Shown here: positions 1 to 13,600 of the stretch, one piece after another
Layout of the letters: the number at the start of each line of letters is the position of its first letter
How positions within the stretch are numbered: position 1 is the first letter of the stretch
Source of the DNA: Anarhynchus alexandrinus
Taxonomy: Eukaryota; Chordata; Aves; Charadriiformes; Charadriidae
DNA length: 64,000 bases
Direction: 5' to 3'
Assembly (NCBI GenBank): GCA_008711295.1
Contig: VUYV01000156.1
Coordinates: forward strand, 1,918,543 to 1,982,542
The notes under the pieces: model-generated
Seen by the model: only the letters and a program-made list of their open reading frames with translations
Database searches by the model: none
Told to the model about the DNA's origin: nothing
Program-made: the position numbers and the translations under genes

Positions 1-3000
1 AGCCTTAATCCCCAAAACCGGACACCAATTGGGGTTGATCAGAGATTGAGCTTTTACAGCCAAGGTGGGGAAATAACTGGCATGGACTAAGCATTTGTGA
101 AATTCAAAAGCCTCACTGCAGCATGCTCTTGCATGCTGTTCCTCTCCACTTCCATTCTCCCTCTGGGCATGGGGTAACAGCAGTGCCGGATCCTACACGA
201 TGCAGTGGAGCTGTATCCAGACGATCAGCCATGCATATTCATAACATCTGTACTCACGACAGCCAGCAGTACGCACTTTTCGAGAGCCAGCATCCCTCCT
301 CATGTGCACGCTCTCGCTCTTGAATGCCAGCAAAGGTTTCCTGGTTCATTGAATGTATTTTGGGGGTGGGGGAAGGCAGCTTCAACAGATCGTTTCTGAG
401 CACACACACACAGAGAAATACTTTCTGTGTAGGAAGTGCAGAAGTTAGCTTACAGTGATGCAACACTGTGTAAGCATTAAGCTCTTTCCGTATGTAAGTT
501 CTGGTTTATAGGTATGGACGATGTAACTGCTGTACGTGTAGGCAGGACAGTAGCATAACAGGGGATGAATACTTTCAGGACCTACCGAAATGATCCAGTG
601 GCTGTAAATTGCACTTTATCTCCACTTGCATTAAGCCCCTTTATCATTTCCTCAGAATCCACTGGTATTCCACAACGAGGACTGAAAATCTACTGATTTA
701 TGCACGAACACAAGTTTCCCACCCAAATACAGCAGGTGCCCCATCAACATTCAAAGTTGCCCTTCCCTTCTCCCTCAAAGGCGAGGCTGATGTGCCAGTA
801 CCACCTCCAGCTTTTTCCTTTGTGTGGCATGCTTTTGAGAATAAGAAAGGAAGCAGCTGGAAATATTCTCCTCCTGTACATTATCTGTAGGCAGAAAGAA
901 GGAACGGATTTGCTTTTAGGTAATTATTTCCTGGGAAAAAAAATACACTGGAATCAATATCCCTGTCAAAGCCAATTTATTTGCAGAAGGTCTCAGTCTT
1001 TTACACAGAAACTACCAAAAATCAAACCCCAAAGAAGCCAAAGCTGTGGAACAGAAGCACTGGTATCTAAGTGTCTGGAAGGAACTTTGTATCTACTACT
1101 AACTGAAAGGGAATAACCAGGAATTAATGACACAATAGAAAAACTCAAAATACACAGCAGGAACAGAGCTCCAGTGCCCTCCCGATTAATGGATTAAATC
1201 CATAGCTCTGCAGGTCTCAAGGATTTGCTGCTCATGACAGAGGCTGCCATGGGTTGTGCTTACAATCCACTCCCAGCCCTCTCTTTCCTTCCTTGTTCAG
1301 GGAAATGACAATGTTCTATAGGACCGATCATTCTTCTGTTTCATGGCAAAAGAATCACGCAAATTATGTGAATCCAGGCAAACCTGAACAGCACCATGGC
1401 TCGACTGTCGGCTTATTCATAGTCAGTCATCTTCCTGAAAGCAAAGGCTTCAAAGGGTACACTGACTTTCAGCTGCTCATTTAAAGATCAAAGTAACATT
1501 GCTCCAGTGGAAAATCCATTTACTCAATCTCCTCCATGATCATTTAGGAGTTAGGTGTCCAGCTCTGCCTAGAAAACCTGTAAACCCAAACTTGGGTTAC
1601 TCCCCTAACAGAACTGCAAATATTTTTGACCAAGTTTTGCTGGAAGGCAGAAGCAGCAACTAGCCCACCCCGATATCCATTTCTTAGGAGTAAAACTTGT
1701 CACTCGCACAGAAAAGGCTGTTCCCGTTCCCCGTGCGAGCTGGCGCACCACCACTCCCCGTGCGCAGGCGCACACCCGGGAGGAGCGTGCTTCTTTCCTG
1801 GGGTGGGCTCTGCAGCACTAAATTCTCATTCCACAAAGAAAGTCACGCAAAACACACCAGCCCAGGAACACTACAAAGTAGACCTCAGCATCGAGTCTAA
1901 GCATCATCTGGGGCTCACATATCTTTATCCCAAGTAGCCAAAATTTGGTAGCTTTCTGGACATAGTCTAAAAGGCTCCTGTGTGAAATCTCTTTAAGGAG
2001 GATGGCTGACTTGACATTTTTAGTGATGATGTAAGAAAAGAAGCCCTCATTTGAAACCACAAGCTCCTCTGAGACGGTGACACTGAGGAGTGACTCATAC
2101 CCTGGTCAAAGTCAGTCCTGGAAGAGTGAGCCAGCACGTTACAACCTGGGACCTCACAGAACCCAGAGAAGCCCTTTCTGCAGGCAAAGGAATCTGCAAC
2201 TCCTGCAGCGTCGTGCTGACCTGTGCCAATCCTAACGCCGCTCTTGCTCATAAATCTGGATACCACTTCACTGGAAACTCAGTCCGGGAAAGCCTTGGCT
2301 GAGGTGGGCCTTCTGAGAACCCAAAGAGCGCTGCTCCCCGAGCTGCAGCTCTTACACAAGTTTTCTGCTTCATTTCTTTTACTGCAATCGGGCGCAGGCC
2401 TCAGCAGAGCGCGAGGTTTTGCAGATACTGTGAGAGGTAAGTAAAACCAGAAGACTGGATCTCTTTCAGCAAAAATCCGTGTGCTGTGGAGGTCAAGTGG
2501 GGACATTTAAAGGAGATCCTCAGGAAGTATTACATTTCCCTTTTGAGTCACAAGTCCAAACAAAACAAAGCATATGGCCTTTTAGTGCATTCCCAAATTT
2601 CCTGCACTGGTCAGATTTCCCTGCGTTCTGCTTAATCCTATCACATTTGAACCGGACGAACCTGTATGAATCCAGTCAAGCTGACTTTCTCTAAAAAGAG
2701 CTGCTAAAGACAGAAAGAGAAAGGCAAAAAATTTATGCTCTCTTATACAAATCCAACTACTTCATGCTCAAGCACTACGGCTGCTCACATCACGGAACAC
2801 ATCCTCTCAGCCACGCAGGTAATTCAGTCTGAGATGTAAGGCAGCGCTACTGCCCGAGAAGACCCAGAATCCTCAAACGAGCTCATATGGCAAGTGTTTT
2901 CCTAGCAGGTGGTGCTCAGCCTTCCTTTCCCCAAGAGAGCAAGCCTTCCTCCAGGGTATGAGGGAGTTTGCCCCGGATGCCTCACGAAGCAAGGCTACCG

Positions 3001-6000
3001 CCCGCAATGAGGCTGAAATCAACGAGGCAAAGGGTGGCACCGCACTAATTTGACGAGGGTTTCAATGTATAGCTACATCACAGGTCAGATTTTTGAGTCC
3101 CAGAGGTTAATCAGAGGCCCCTCAAAGACCAGCTGTTTGAAGATTAAGTATACAAGGGAACAATATGAACTGGAAAGTGTATGTCTGTGACTTCGTACGC
3201 CCAACAACAGCCAAACATCTGGGCCAGACAAAGACTGAACTTCAGTGAACTGAACAATGGTGCAAAAAGTGTCCAGGAAGACATTCTGCAGACTGAGTCA
3301 AATCTCTCACAAGTTCTCATTAAGCTGAAATCACAACACCTGCAGAACCTGAGACTTCAAGGGCAGCGGGGGTAAAAATAAAGCTTCTGTCCTGTTAGGA
3401 AATCTGGAAAACCAATCTGCCCCACTCACCTAACTCTGCACCGGCTGCTTCGCACCCCTCCTTCAGCAGCGCTCCGCAGAGGGATTCAGCACTCCTCTGC
3501 TACCCTGATCTGCTCAGCCAGGTCCTCCTAGCACATGGCCCGTATTGAGGTTTCAGTTCTATAAATTAGATCACCCTCGAGTCTAGTACAAAACCAGCAG
3601 CGATTCCGGAAGGCACGGACCAGGATCTGCAAACGCCTCCTCAAAAAGCCGGGAAAGCATTCGTGCCGGTCTCCTGGTAAAGCAAGCGAACTCTCTGGTC
3701 CCGCACAGCCCTGAAGATGACAACACTGCTTTTGGTGTAAAGAGCATATGTCTTATAAAACAAAAAGCACTCAAGCCACAGCGAGTCTCAGCATAGTGAC
3801 GATCGGGCAGATGTGCTGGGGTGCCCTGTGGAGACCCCCTCCTCCTCAGCTCAGCCTCTGGGCTGATCCCTGGGAATCCTGCTGGGCCCCTCCGCCACTC
3901 CAGCTGCCAGTCCCGAAACTTCTGCCAGTCCCGCCAGCGGTGCATCTGGACCTCACCCGTTCCCAACAGCACAGTACTGGGAGGGAGACTGAGGGCTGAA
4001 GCTGCACACTGGGCACTGAGTGACTCTTGGCAGCTTCCCCCGCAGTAATAATGACAATACACATTAAAACCAGCTTGAGATCAGCAAGAAGGCTCTGTGA
4101 CGCTCGGCTTCGCGCAAGGGCTCAGATTAGACAACAACTTTCAAAGGAAAAGTGACCCTTTCTTTCTGCAAGTATCCAGTCCATGAACTGCAAGGGCCTG
4201 ATCTTTTTACCAGTTTCTGCGGGTAATTTTCCACTGAGTTCCTAGGAACTGACGCTGGTCTCACCTCTTTGGAGAGCAGAGGTTGGGAGCAGTCTTTTGC
4301 TTGAGTGGTTTGCAGCCTGATCAACCATTCTGTTGTTTGTAAATCCTGTGTAAAGTGTCATGGGATTTGGAAAGCTGTTTCTCACGCAGAGGCTGAATCA
4401 AAAACCAGCTTGTTTCAATTTCTTGAAAGTACATCCAGGACTCAAAAGATCCCCTAAAAGAACCCCAGAGAAAAACAGAAGGCATAATGGAGAAACAAGA
4501 GTGAAGAGGTAAACCCAGGCACTAAAAATGTTTATGAATATAGATGCACCACAGTCACCCGTTTATCTTCTCGCTGCTTGACCTTTTTGATAAGATACTG
4601 GGGTTTTTTTTGACACAAGAATAGGAGGACGCTCCTGTGAAGTTACCATCTCTGCAATACTTCTCTGCACAGTGCTTATGCAATGGGCTGTAGTCTCTTG
4701 ATGATCTTCTTGTGGTACCAGTAACAAAAAAAGCTTAAGCTTTAAGCTTAAGCTTAAAAGCTCAGTGCCACCTTCCAATCTCTTCTCTTGAAAAAGCTCA
4801 AGAAGCGAAAGCTATTTGCTGTTTAACAGAGTAGCGGTGGTCACACCCCAAACCTGTCATTCCTGCACTTTACCAGCAGTAGCTGCATTAACCACTAATC
4901 TAGATTATCAATTAGCAAAGCCCACCTCCGCCTGTTCCTTACTTCTGGAACTCCATCAGACGTGATAAAGCTATAAGGAATACGGTATATTCTCCTCTTA
5001 GTCTTTCCTGTTCGTGTTGCTACAGGCAGCGGATAATCCACTTCTGGCAGACTACTACATAATAAATTATTTTGAAGCAGTGGCTTCACTACAGAAGAGG
5101 GAAAGGGACAGAAAATAGAAAAGCAGAGAAACAAATACCTTCTCTGCTCGCTTTCTGCAAAGCTCTGCACTTACTGCAGCAAGTACTACTTTCGCCTCCA
5201 CAGCCCGTTTCTGACATCTTAGTCAACGTTTTCAGGCATGACAAATTGCTTTAGCCTGAAGACTCTTTCCAGTTCTCATTTGTGAGGTATTTATATCCTG
5301 TCCTCATTTTCCAGACTGTTTGCAAACATAACAAGATAACTGCAGTCGCAAGATTTTCAGATTTTTCCTTTCTGAAAAATCTGGCAGCCCCAGGGACGGA
5401 CCACCTCTTCATCTGGCCGAGTCCCACACAAATGCCACGGGCAGAGAAACTGCTGTGGGCTCCCTCAAGCTGCCGCTAATGAAATAATTTGATTGTTAGC
5501 ACTCCATCTTGAGACTGATGATAATGCAGCACAAACGAGGAAGCAAGTGACCAGGTGACCATCACTTCAGGATTTTCAGTGAGAAAGAGACAAAGTTGGC
5601 CCTATGAGAAATTATATTTTAAAACGCCTGAAAGCCACTTGAATGCAATGGCAAAGGCTCCCTGCTATGAATGATAACCCATGCAAAGCTGAATTCTGCA
5701 CAGAACGGAGCAGCACCCAGCCCACTGCTGTGCACCCAAGTAACTACCGATACATGAACAGAAGGGTAAACAGAAGGGGTTTCTTGGCAGCAGTTAAGAT
5801 GCTGCTCAGGAAGAACCAGCAGACACAGAAAGAGCCCATTTCACTATGCAGTGTGGAAGGTCTGGGTATGCTTTCTATTTTCCCAAAGACGTGCTACAGA
5901 AACCAGAACGTAATATAAATGAGATTTTGTAAGCACGTTAGCTAACCAGAAGAGTCTACCTCACTGCATACATTTCTCAAATTCTCTTAAAAACTATCAA

Positions 6001-6417
6001 CAGTTGTAAGAAAAAAATCACACAGAGGCACAACATTTCGTTCACATTAAGCTCAGGCTGTGACCGGGAAGTGGAATGGGGTAGGAACAAACCAGCTCAT
6101 CCCACAGGACACGCGACAGAGACCGGCTACAGGACTCTAGCTGGTCTTCAATGAGTTGGTGTCTCATGAAGTCCTCCAGGACGGCCTGAACCACACCAGG
6201 CCAAGAGAAGGCATGGCACGGTGTGCTGCCACGCAGCAGAAGCCTCACAGCTCCGACGGGACTGCAGGGACTAAAACAGTAACTACGAACAGCATCCCAC
6301 CACCTCCTCTCCAGCCTGCACAGGTAAGGGACAGGGAGGTTCACCACCCTCCCTGGAAGCAAAGGGCCAGTGTTTCTGGCTGCTTTGTCGTCCCCACAGA
6401 ACCTTTTTGGTGGATTA
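1..6417. other. TTC28 intron, distal part, no gene seen
   Basis: This is unique intronic sequence downstream of the last visible TTC28 exon. I see no coding exon on either strand. Short open frames (up to about 160 codons on the minus strand near 3.6-4.1 kb) have no recognisable domains. The only structured element is the AAGCTT palindrome near 4.74 kb, listed separately. Nothing else here can be supported. Confidence 0.7.
4731..4755. repeat. AAGCTT tandem/inverted repeat
   Basis: Four copies of AAGCTT are arranged as two adjacent copies, a single T, then two adjacent copies. Since AAGCTT is itself palindromic, the whole is a perfect inverted repeat with 12-bp arms around a 1-nt centre. It follows an A-run at 4726-4732. 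Confidence 0.9.
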
Positions 6418-6682
6418 TCACAGAATCACATGATGGCAGGGGTCGGAAGGGCCCTCTGGAGCTCCCCCAGTGCCACCCCCTGCCAGAGCAGGGGCACCTC
6501 CAGCAGTGGCACAGGACGGCGTCCAGGCGGGTTTGGAATGGCTCCAGAGGGGGAGACTCCCCCACCTCTCTGGGCAGCCTGTGCCAGTGCTCTGCCACCC
6601 GCACAGGAGAGAAGGCCCTCCTCAGGTTCAGATGGAACTCCCTATGGTCACGTTTGTGCCCGTTCCCTCTTGTCCTATTATT
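6418..6682 (-). mobile_element. CR1 LINE 3' fragment (5'-truncated)
   Basis: The plus strand begins with an ATCACAGAATCACATGATGG-like stretch, the complement of a diverged CR1 3' tail, and continues with CR1 ORF2 C-terminal sequence on the minus strand. Translation of the minus strand recognisably gives REFHLNLRRAFSPVRVAEHW, followed by HRLPREVGESPPLEPFQTRL, the end of the CR1 reverse-transcriptase protein. The fragment stops near TTGTCCTATTATTC on the plus strand. The subfamily differs from the copy at 33 kb (RLDAVLCH rather than RLDVALGNL). Confidence 0.88.
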
Positions 6683-7194
6683 CTCTTTTCCAGTTGTTCT
6701 CCTGGCCTTCTCCACACAAATACGGGATGCAGCACGTGTAACAACACTGTTGTCAACAGTTCACTACATCACATGGCTATAGAGCCCGAAGTGCCGCATA
6801 ACTCATTAGCGGAGTCTGAATCAGCCCTGACCCACACTTAAATGCTGTTCATTACATAACTGAACATTTGTGTTAGAAATGCACTGGACTGATTACCAGC
6901 AATATGGACACCGAAGAACAACAAATTAATTGAGAAAGTGTTCCGTACCACAGAAATATTGCTCTTTGCTTCCTGAACGTACATGGCAGTACAGAGATGA
7001 GTGCACGTCTCTTTGCCATATGCCAGCTAGTCCAGGTTTTTGGTACAGACGTGGAAGCTGTTACCAGTATCAAGTCAGAAAAATACTTTTTCCAAAACCT
7101 CATCACACAGTCCGAACAGTTCCTGCTGAAGACACGTACCCTTCGCAGCCACGGATGTCCCCTGGGGCCTGGCAAGTACCAGCTGTGCCCGCCC

Positions 7195-7540
7195 TGAAGG
7201 GAAGGACAGACCCCGCACGCTCCAAAGGCGCGACGCACAGGCTCCTCTCTCTCAGGGGCCGAGCGGCCGCAACGGGGCTGAGGAGGCTGTTGGCAGTGGG
7301 GAGAGCAACTCCCCGCGAAGAGACTTGGCTTGCTCCGGGGAGAACCGCGACGACAGAGCTGTGCCACAGCAGAGCAGCACCACCGACTCCACAAGGACGC
7401 GGCACAGCGCAGCCACGTGCCGCAACGTGCCGGCCGCTCGCTCCCCGGCTGCCAGGCCAGGCACCGGCGCTGCGGCGAGGGAAAGCCGCGCTCGCTGCCG
7501 AGCCCGAGCTCTGCTCCAGCCTCACCTCAGCGACGGGCTG
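7195..7540. promoter_or_regulatory. Intronic CpG-rich island
   Basis: CpG dinucleotides are dense (about 36 counted by eye in 350 bp) compared with flanking intron, and GC content is high. Long open frames here run in several frames on both strands at once, which is the expected effect of few stops in GC-rich DNA rather than coding. It could be an internal promoter or enhancer, or an unmethylated GC pocket typical of avian microchromosomes. Confidence 0.5.
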
Positions 7541-10500
7541 CGGCAGTGTGAACCTGGGGGAAGCCTACACAGCTGCGGAAGGAGGATGGATGCCTGACAA
7601 GGTAACCAGAAGGGGAACCTGGCCCACAGCTAATGAGCTGCACATGTTCCGATGAGCTCACTCCGCACTGACATGCCCGACGATGGCTTCTCCAGAGAGG
7701 AAGGGCTGCACAGATTCACACTTCCAGCCAAATCTGCAGCACCACTGCAAGCACAGCGACCCTCGCAACCGAAGCGCAAACAGTTGTAATTTCAACTCTG
7801 GTGGGAGCCCTGCGGCTGCCGGCACGGTCCAAACACAGAAATCATTCTGGGGTCGGGGCAGGCAGCCGGGGAGGCTCTCCATGACTCGGCCAAGCTCTCG
7901 TGCCACGCATTCAGAACGCAGTTCAGCTATGGCACACACAGCCTGGCAAGTGCGAGCCACAGCTGATACCCCCTGGAGCCGTTCGGCTTGCAGTGCCGAG
8001 GGTGGCCAGTTCACGCCTTTGCACGACCATCCCCGCGCAGGGCAGCTCAGGGCACCGCAGGCAAAGTCCAGAGCGCACCGCAGGGCCACACGGGTCGTCT
8101 GAAGAATGAAGAGAGTCACTCCTGAAGGACCGTTGTGCTACTTCCAACTCACACTGTATTCCAGTCTTTTTCCTTACCTAACTCAGCAGAACAGGTATTT
8201 CTAAAACGATTGGCAAGGAACACGGAATAAAACCCCAACATTCTTTTGCCCTGTACCATAATGCACACAAGGAGTTCAGGCAAAAGGCTAAATACTTACA
8301 GATTTGCTATTTACTGAAGATGTGGCTTGTACAGACAAAGCACAGCAGGAAGGACACCTGGAAAGCATTTCCCCTTCCCTTCAGGAAGGGGTAGAAAACC
8401 TTGGCTTTACAGAATTTACAGATTTCAGTAGAAAGGAATGATCCATCTTTCCTTCTGCATCTCCTTCTGGAAATAAGAAAGTGAAATTTGATCTTTGACT
8501 TGCACAGGCTGACAGTAAGTAGCTGTAGTTTACAAAATGTAGGAGCTTCATTGCTGGCTCAGGCATGCTTTAAAGAGGACTGGGAAAAACTACTAAAATT
8601 GCAAACCTAAATAACCACCAGCGGCTGAGCTGCACACAAAGTATGTTCAGACAGTTGCAGAATCTGCAAATTCCCAACTGAATCCAGACACTGATTACGT
8701 CTGTCACAGCAATCACATTTCACTAACGCTCCTCCTCCAGAGACGCACAGCAGCTGGTTATCCCCGACAACCTTCCGTCGTGACGGTCCTCTGCCGCCAG
8801 CAAAGGCCTCTCGTGGCAGTCAGCTCCACGGCAATGCTCTCTGCAGTAGGAAGCGGAGCACCTAACTGTCTTCTCGGGTCTCCTGGGCTTTCAAGCCCAC
8901 GGTTTCTCTTTATAATGGGGATTTCTGCATTCTGATGTTTCCCCTACCACACAAGAACTTTCATGGATATGCAAGAGCAAGGTGACAGAGAAAACCCACA
9001 GAAGCCTGCTTAATAAGCACCTTTCTTCTATGCCACTTAACCACCCAGTTCTAATTATCATCTTCACCATCCCCTTTTCCTGCAAATAGTCAGCCTTTCT
9101 GGAAAAAAATCTGCTGAAGCTGCAAACGTGAACTCTGCCTTACACTCGTAATCATTTTAAAAAAACATCTTGAGAGTAAAATCTAGTTCATCGGTCTTGT
9201 TACCGAGCTCACTCGCCTGCTGCAGACAATTCCCAGAGCCTCACACGCTCGTGGAGGTACCCAAGCACAGCAGCCACAGAGCAGTCAGTGACAAGAGGGC
9301 ACCGAGCCCCAGCCAGAAATAGCTGCTTCTGGAGGGGAGATCCCTTCGAAACCGGGCCAAGACTGATCGCTGCAAGCTGTTGGGCATCCTGAGCGAACAC
9401 CGGGGCACGCTGGGGCTGACACAGTCCGTCAGTCTGTCCTCTGCTCTCCCCCGGGCCCCACCGCCCGTCCTGCAGTGCCACCCCCCGAGAGAAGGGGCAG
9501 CAGCAAACAGGCTCCAGTCGTTCAGCCGCATCTTCATCCCGGCCCCAGGCAGAGTTCGGGGCGCAAACATTCCCCTTCCCCACCCCGCGCCTCCCGTTCA
9601 TCCCCACCTGGCGAAGGGCGACGCTGCATCGTTAACGCAAGGCCCAGTCCAGCTCCAAAGGGGCCGGCCAGCCAAGACGCAGGAGCTGCCAGCACCCAGT
9701 GGCTTTCTGGCAACATCATCCTTCCCAAAAGCTCAGCGCTGGCAATGCACTTTCACGCAAGCATTAATTTTATTATGGTTAGTTTATGATTTTGCCTTAC
9801 TGCCCTGCTATTTTTGAAAGCGGGGCTGTAATAGAAGGCGTCTGACGGCCCAGGAGAGAGGGGAGCTATTACACTGCGGAGTCCCTGCGGCATCGGTGGC
9901 CTCGGCAAGACAGGACTGAGGCACAGCCTGTGCGAGGGTTTGGGCACCGAACCCCAGGAGGGGCTCCACAGCTTTCCTTTCCCGTTCCATTTCTGCTTAT
10001 CAGTCCTCACAGCTTCAAAACACTCCCTCAAGTAGTACTCCTCCAAATGAAATGCTTTGGAACACAGGTGCTTCCAAACAGTCATCAAACAGGGCCACCC
10101 CAACCCGTCCTGAGAGATCACCCACCGTTAGCTCTACCCTGGCACTCCGGCCTTACAGCATTCGTAATACACCACAGTTCTGCACACCTGCGGAGCACCT
10201 ACAGACGAAGAGGAATAGGCACACGGGAGATCAGCATTCCAGGCATCGAAAGCTTTCACGTTTACTTTTTGACTCCAATCTTTCCTCTGACCCTGACACA
10301 GCTCATCAGCTGCACGACCCTTGTCTAAATCACAGCTCGTGATGTGCCACCAACACACACGACATGGGTTACCTGGTGGCTTGCAGAAGATCAAACTACC
10401 TGGTGTTAAAAAAAAGTAATTACTTCAAAAATATAGTACAGACATAACATTCTGCTTCTCCATTATTAAAAATGGACAGATTTATACCGCAACATGACTA

Positions 10501-10603
10501 ACATGCACTATCTATCTTATAAACCCCATTTTACACCTTAATCTTATCATAAACCCCAACAGAGGTAAGACACAAACTGCTTTTGCCCTGAGGCAGTGCA
10601 GAC

Positions 10604-10645
10604 ATACCCGTATGAGCCAAAACTATACCCATATGAGCCAAAACT
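10604..10645. repeat. 21-bp tandem duplication, 2 copies
   Basis: Two adjacent 21-bp units beginning ATACCCGTATGAGCC and ATACCCATATGAGCC differ by a single base. It is too short for a minisatellite array and looks like a simple recent duplication. Confidence 0.9.
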
Positions 10646-13600
10646 CTGCCTGAGAGCCAACACTCGACTCTGTCCTCGATATCCCCTGGTCAGTTTCTTG
10701 CAGCAGAGACAGGGTCAGACTGAGGACTTAGCCGTCACACCTTGAAGCCCACCATTAAGGAAGCAGGCCAACAAATTTGGAAAAGAAACTCATAACTTCT
10801 GCAATCTGTGATTTGAAGGGCACAGCTTCTCTGGCACCCTTAGGTTCTTGAAAGACGAATGACCTTGTAGTACTACTGCTAAGAAGTAATAATGTCTTGC
10901 GTTGATCAGGTAACAGGCAGTCTAGGAGATTAAATTCACCACCTATTTTTGGTGGGAGGTGATCACAGGACACAGATTTTAAGTTCGATGTCAAGTTCAA
11001 CTCAGTGAGTTATACTAAAGATTAACCTGATCCTTTCAGTGTAATCTTGCTTTGCAACCCTGTTCCATCCTATTCACACCTACAAAGTCTTTTATATCAA
11101 CACGCAGGAATTCATTAGAGTTTATCTTCTATCCAGACTTTAAATAATTACTGAATCTGATCTTCTGCCCCACCGTCTCTCTCTCCAAAGCATCAGTTTG
11201 ATTTATTCCCTGTTTTGAGCGGAGATACCTTCAGTCATTAGCACTTCGCCGCAGTGTCACGGGTGAGCCCTGTCCTGTATATTTAATCCTGAGTGGTTTT
11301 TGACTTGGCAGAGGTGACCGCCCTGTTGTAACTCTGTTGGGTGGCAGAAAAATAACTCTTCTATCAGAAACCCTATACTAACATAACTGCAGGCCTCGGT
11401 CCTCTCTGAGGAAAAACTCACAGACTGCTTCTGATGCTCATCAGAGCCAGCTCCTGCGACGGGCAAACGACAACGAGCTAAAATACTCTAACCCCAGTCT
11501 TCCCTCTTAACACCATCTGTCACTCTTCTCCTGCACATCACGAGGACCTCGGCTGCTGGTTTAGGGAACCTCTCTTTGTAAAAGCCCCAGACCTTTCATG
11601 GGCACTATGTAAAAACTGGAAAAAAGAGCAGCAGCCCAAGCTACCCGTACGCATTTTCCTCAGCACATTAACCAACAGACAATGTGCACTGACATTTTAT
11701 TAACAGAGAGTATGGAATATGTCACAAGAACGTGAGGCTACTGCCGGTGTGGGACAGGGCTGTAACGCTTTATCCACGCATCGTCGAGCAGCAAAGAGAC
11801 CAAGTCAACATTTCGCTCCACCGTAGCCACGTCGGCTTAAAGAGCTGATCCTCTCGGCCCTGTTCAGAAGCACTAACCCCGGAGCCGGAGAGCATGCCAT
11901 CATTTCAGGACAGGAGTGGTCAAACTCTACCAGCCTACAGCTGGCTTGGAACAAGAAGGGAAAGACAAGCCTGTACCTAGGGGCACCACCAGCCTAAGAG
12001 TGTTTTATGCCCAACTCTGCACATGAATTAAGTGGGTCTTAGTCACAGCTAGTGCTAACGGAGCTGCCCAAAGATGAGCTCCCCAACGCAGGCACACGCA
12101 GAGAGCTACGGTCCTGCCAGCCACCAGTCCTTGTGGTTGCTCCGTGTCCAAATGAGCTGCACAGCGTCCCCCTCACTTCAGAAGGTATGGTCAAACCTTG
12201 TGCTGTCTACCTAGGGGCCGTAAAGACACAGTTCAGTGACACCCACACTGCCACCAGTGGCACGACTGAAGCACGGATAGGAGTATCCATATCAGCTTCA
12301 CTTCAGCCAGTCCAGGAGACATCGTTGTAAGAGGAGCAGAAGCACAGACTTCATTGGGATTCTCAACTTGAGCACGTTCCCAGGGTCTGCAGCAGGCCAG
12401 CGCAGCCCACGCTGAAACCTGCTCTGCTTCATCTTCACAGAGAAATGACAGACTACCAAGCTGCGCTGCTGTTTCCTCTTTAACTGCATCCGAACGATCT
12501 CAGAGCTGAACTCCCACACTCCCCTCCATCAGAAGAGAGATAACTGTCCTGCTAGATGCTCCTGCCTACCCTCCCCTCTTCTACTGCACCTCCCCTCTGT
12601 CGTCATCCCTTTTAGGATGGTATGCTACTGACCACAGTGACCATCTGCAGAGCTCCACAGGAGCCAAACAATGCTCAGAAAGAAAGACCGAGTCCCTTAT
12701 GATTTCTAGTTTCCTGAATCAACTGTACTTTTAAGTCTGCTCATTCTTTCAGAAACAATCTCACAGAATTAGCTCATCTGAATTTCTTGACCAGACGCTG
12801 CAGCTGGTCAAAAAATCCAACCCATCACTTAACTGTGATGGAAAGCATTGAAATGACGCTGGCAATGGCTGCTTCGCGGTGCCATGACGGCAGCTTGCCC
12901 AGAACCAGTCTTCTTTCTTGTCTGCATAGACCGAAAACTCGTGTATGTTCAACACCCCAACGCCTCTCTTGGAGACACCAGAGGTATGACAAATCCCACC
13001 TACTTCTGCTCCATTCTTTCTCTGGGCACAAGTACCACAGAACAGCCCAAACTTTTCCCCGCATTGTGACTGCAAAGAGCGGGTGACCCATCTGGAGGTA
13101 CGGACTGCGCTCGGTGCGTTACGGTGCCTGCGACAGGAGCTGCACAGACTCCCTGTGCCGGGGAGAGAAAAACGTTTAAAATCTGCGATTAAAAAACATT
13201 TAAAAGCTTCTGCGATTCCCCGCTCAGCTGACAAAGCCTCCCCTCTCCAGGCATGCACGGGGGACAGGTCCGAGTGCTACAGCCAGACCCTCTGCGCCTC
13301 CTCCGTGGCTTTATGGGTCACTCAGTCCAGCAGAGCCTCCTGGTACAAACGTTGCTTCAGCAGCCTCAGACCCAGCGCTCCCTCCGAGGGCAGCAGTCTC
13401 CCGTACAAAGGAGCACTTTTTACCTTCTAAGCCAATTCTCTGTACAGTTGGTGGTAAAACAATTACCTCATTACAGTCGCACACCAAATTCCCTTCTGGT
13501 GGAATTCACATCAGCACTACTGCAACTTTATAACATTTGCATTATAAAAATGTCTGCAGAGGAGGCCAAGAAAAACAGCTTTTTGTTCAGAGGAAGCTCT

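Noticed and set aside
5358..5383. Hairpin CAGATTTTTC...GAAAAATCTG as possible small RNA
   Set aside because: A 10-bp stem with a 6-nt loop is expected about once by chance in 64 kb and is too short for a microRNA precursor.
6156..6782. 208-codon plus-strand open frame
   Set aside because: Most of it is antisense to the CR1 fragment at 6418-6682.
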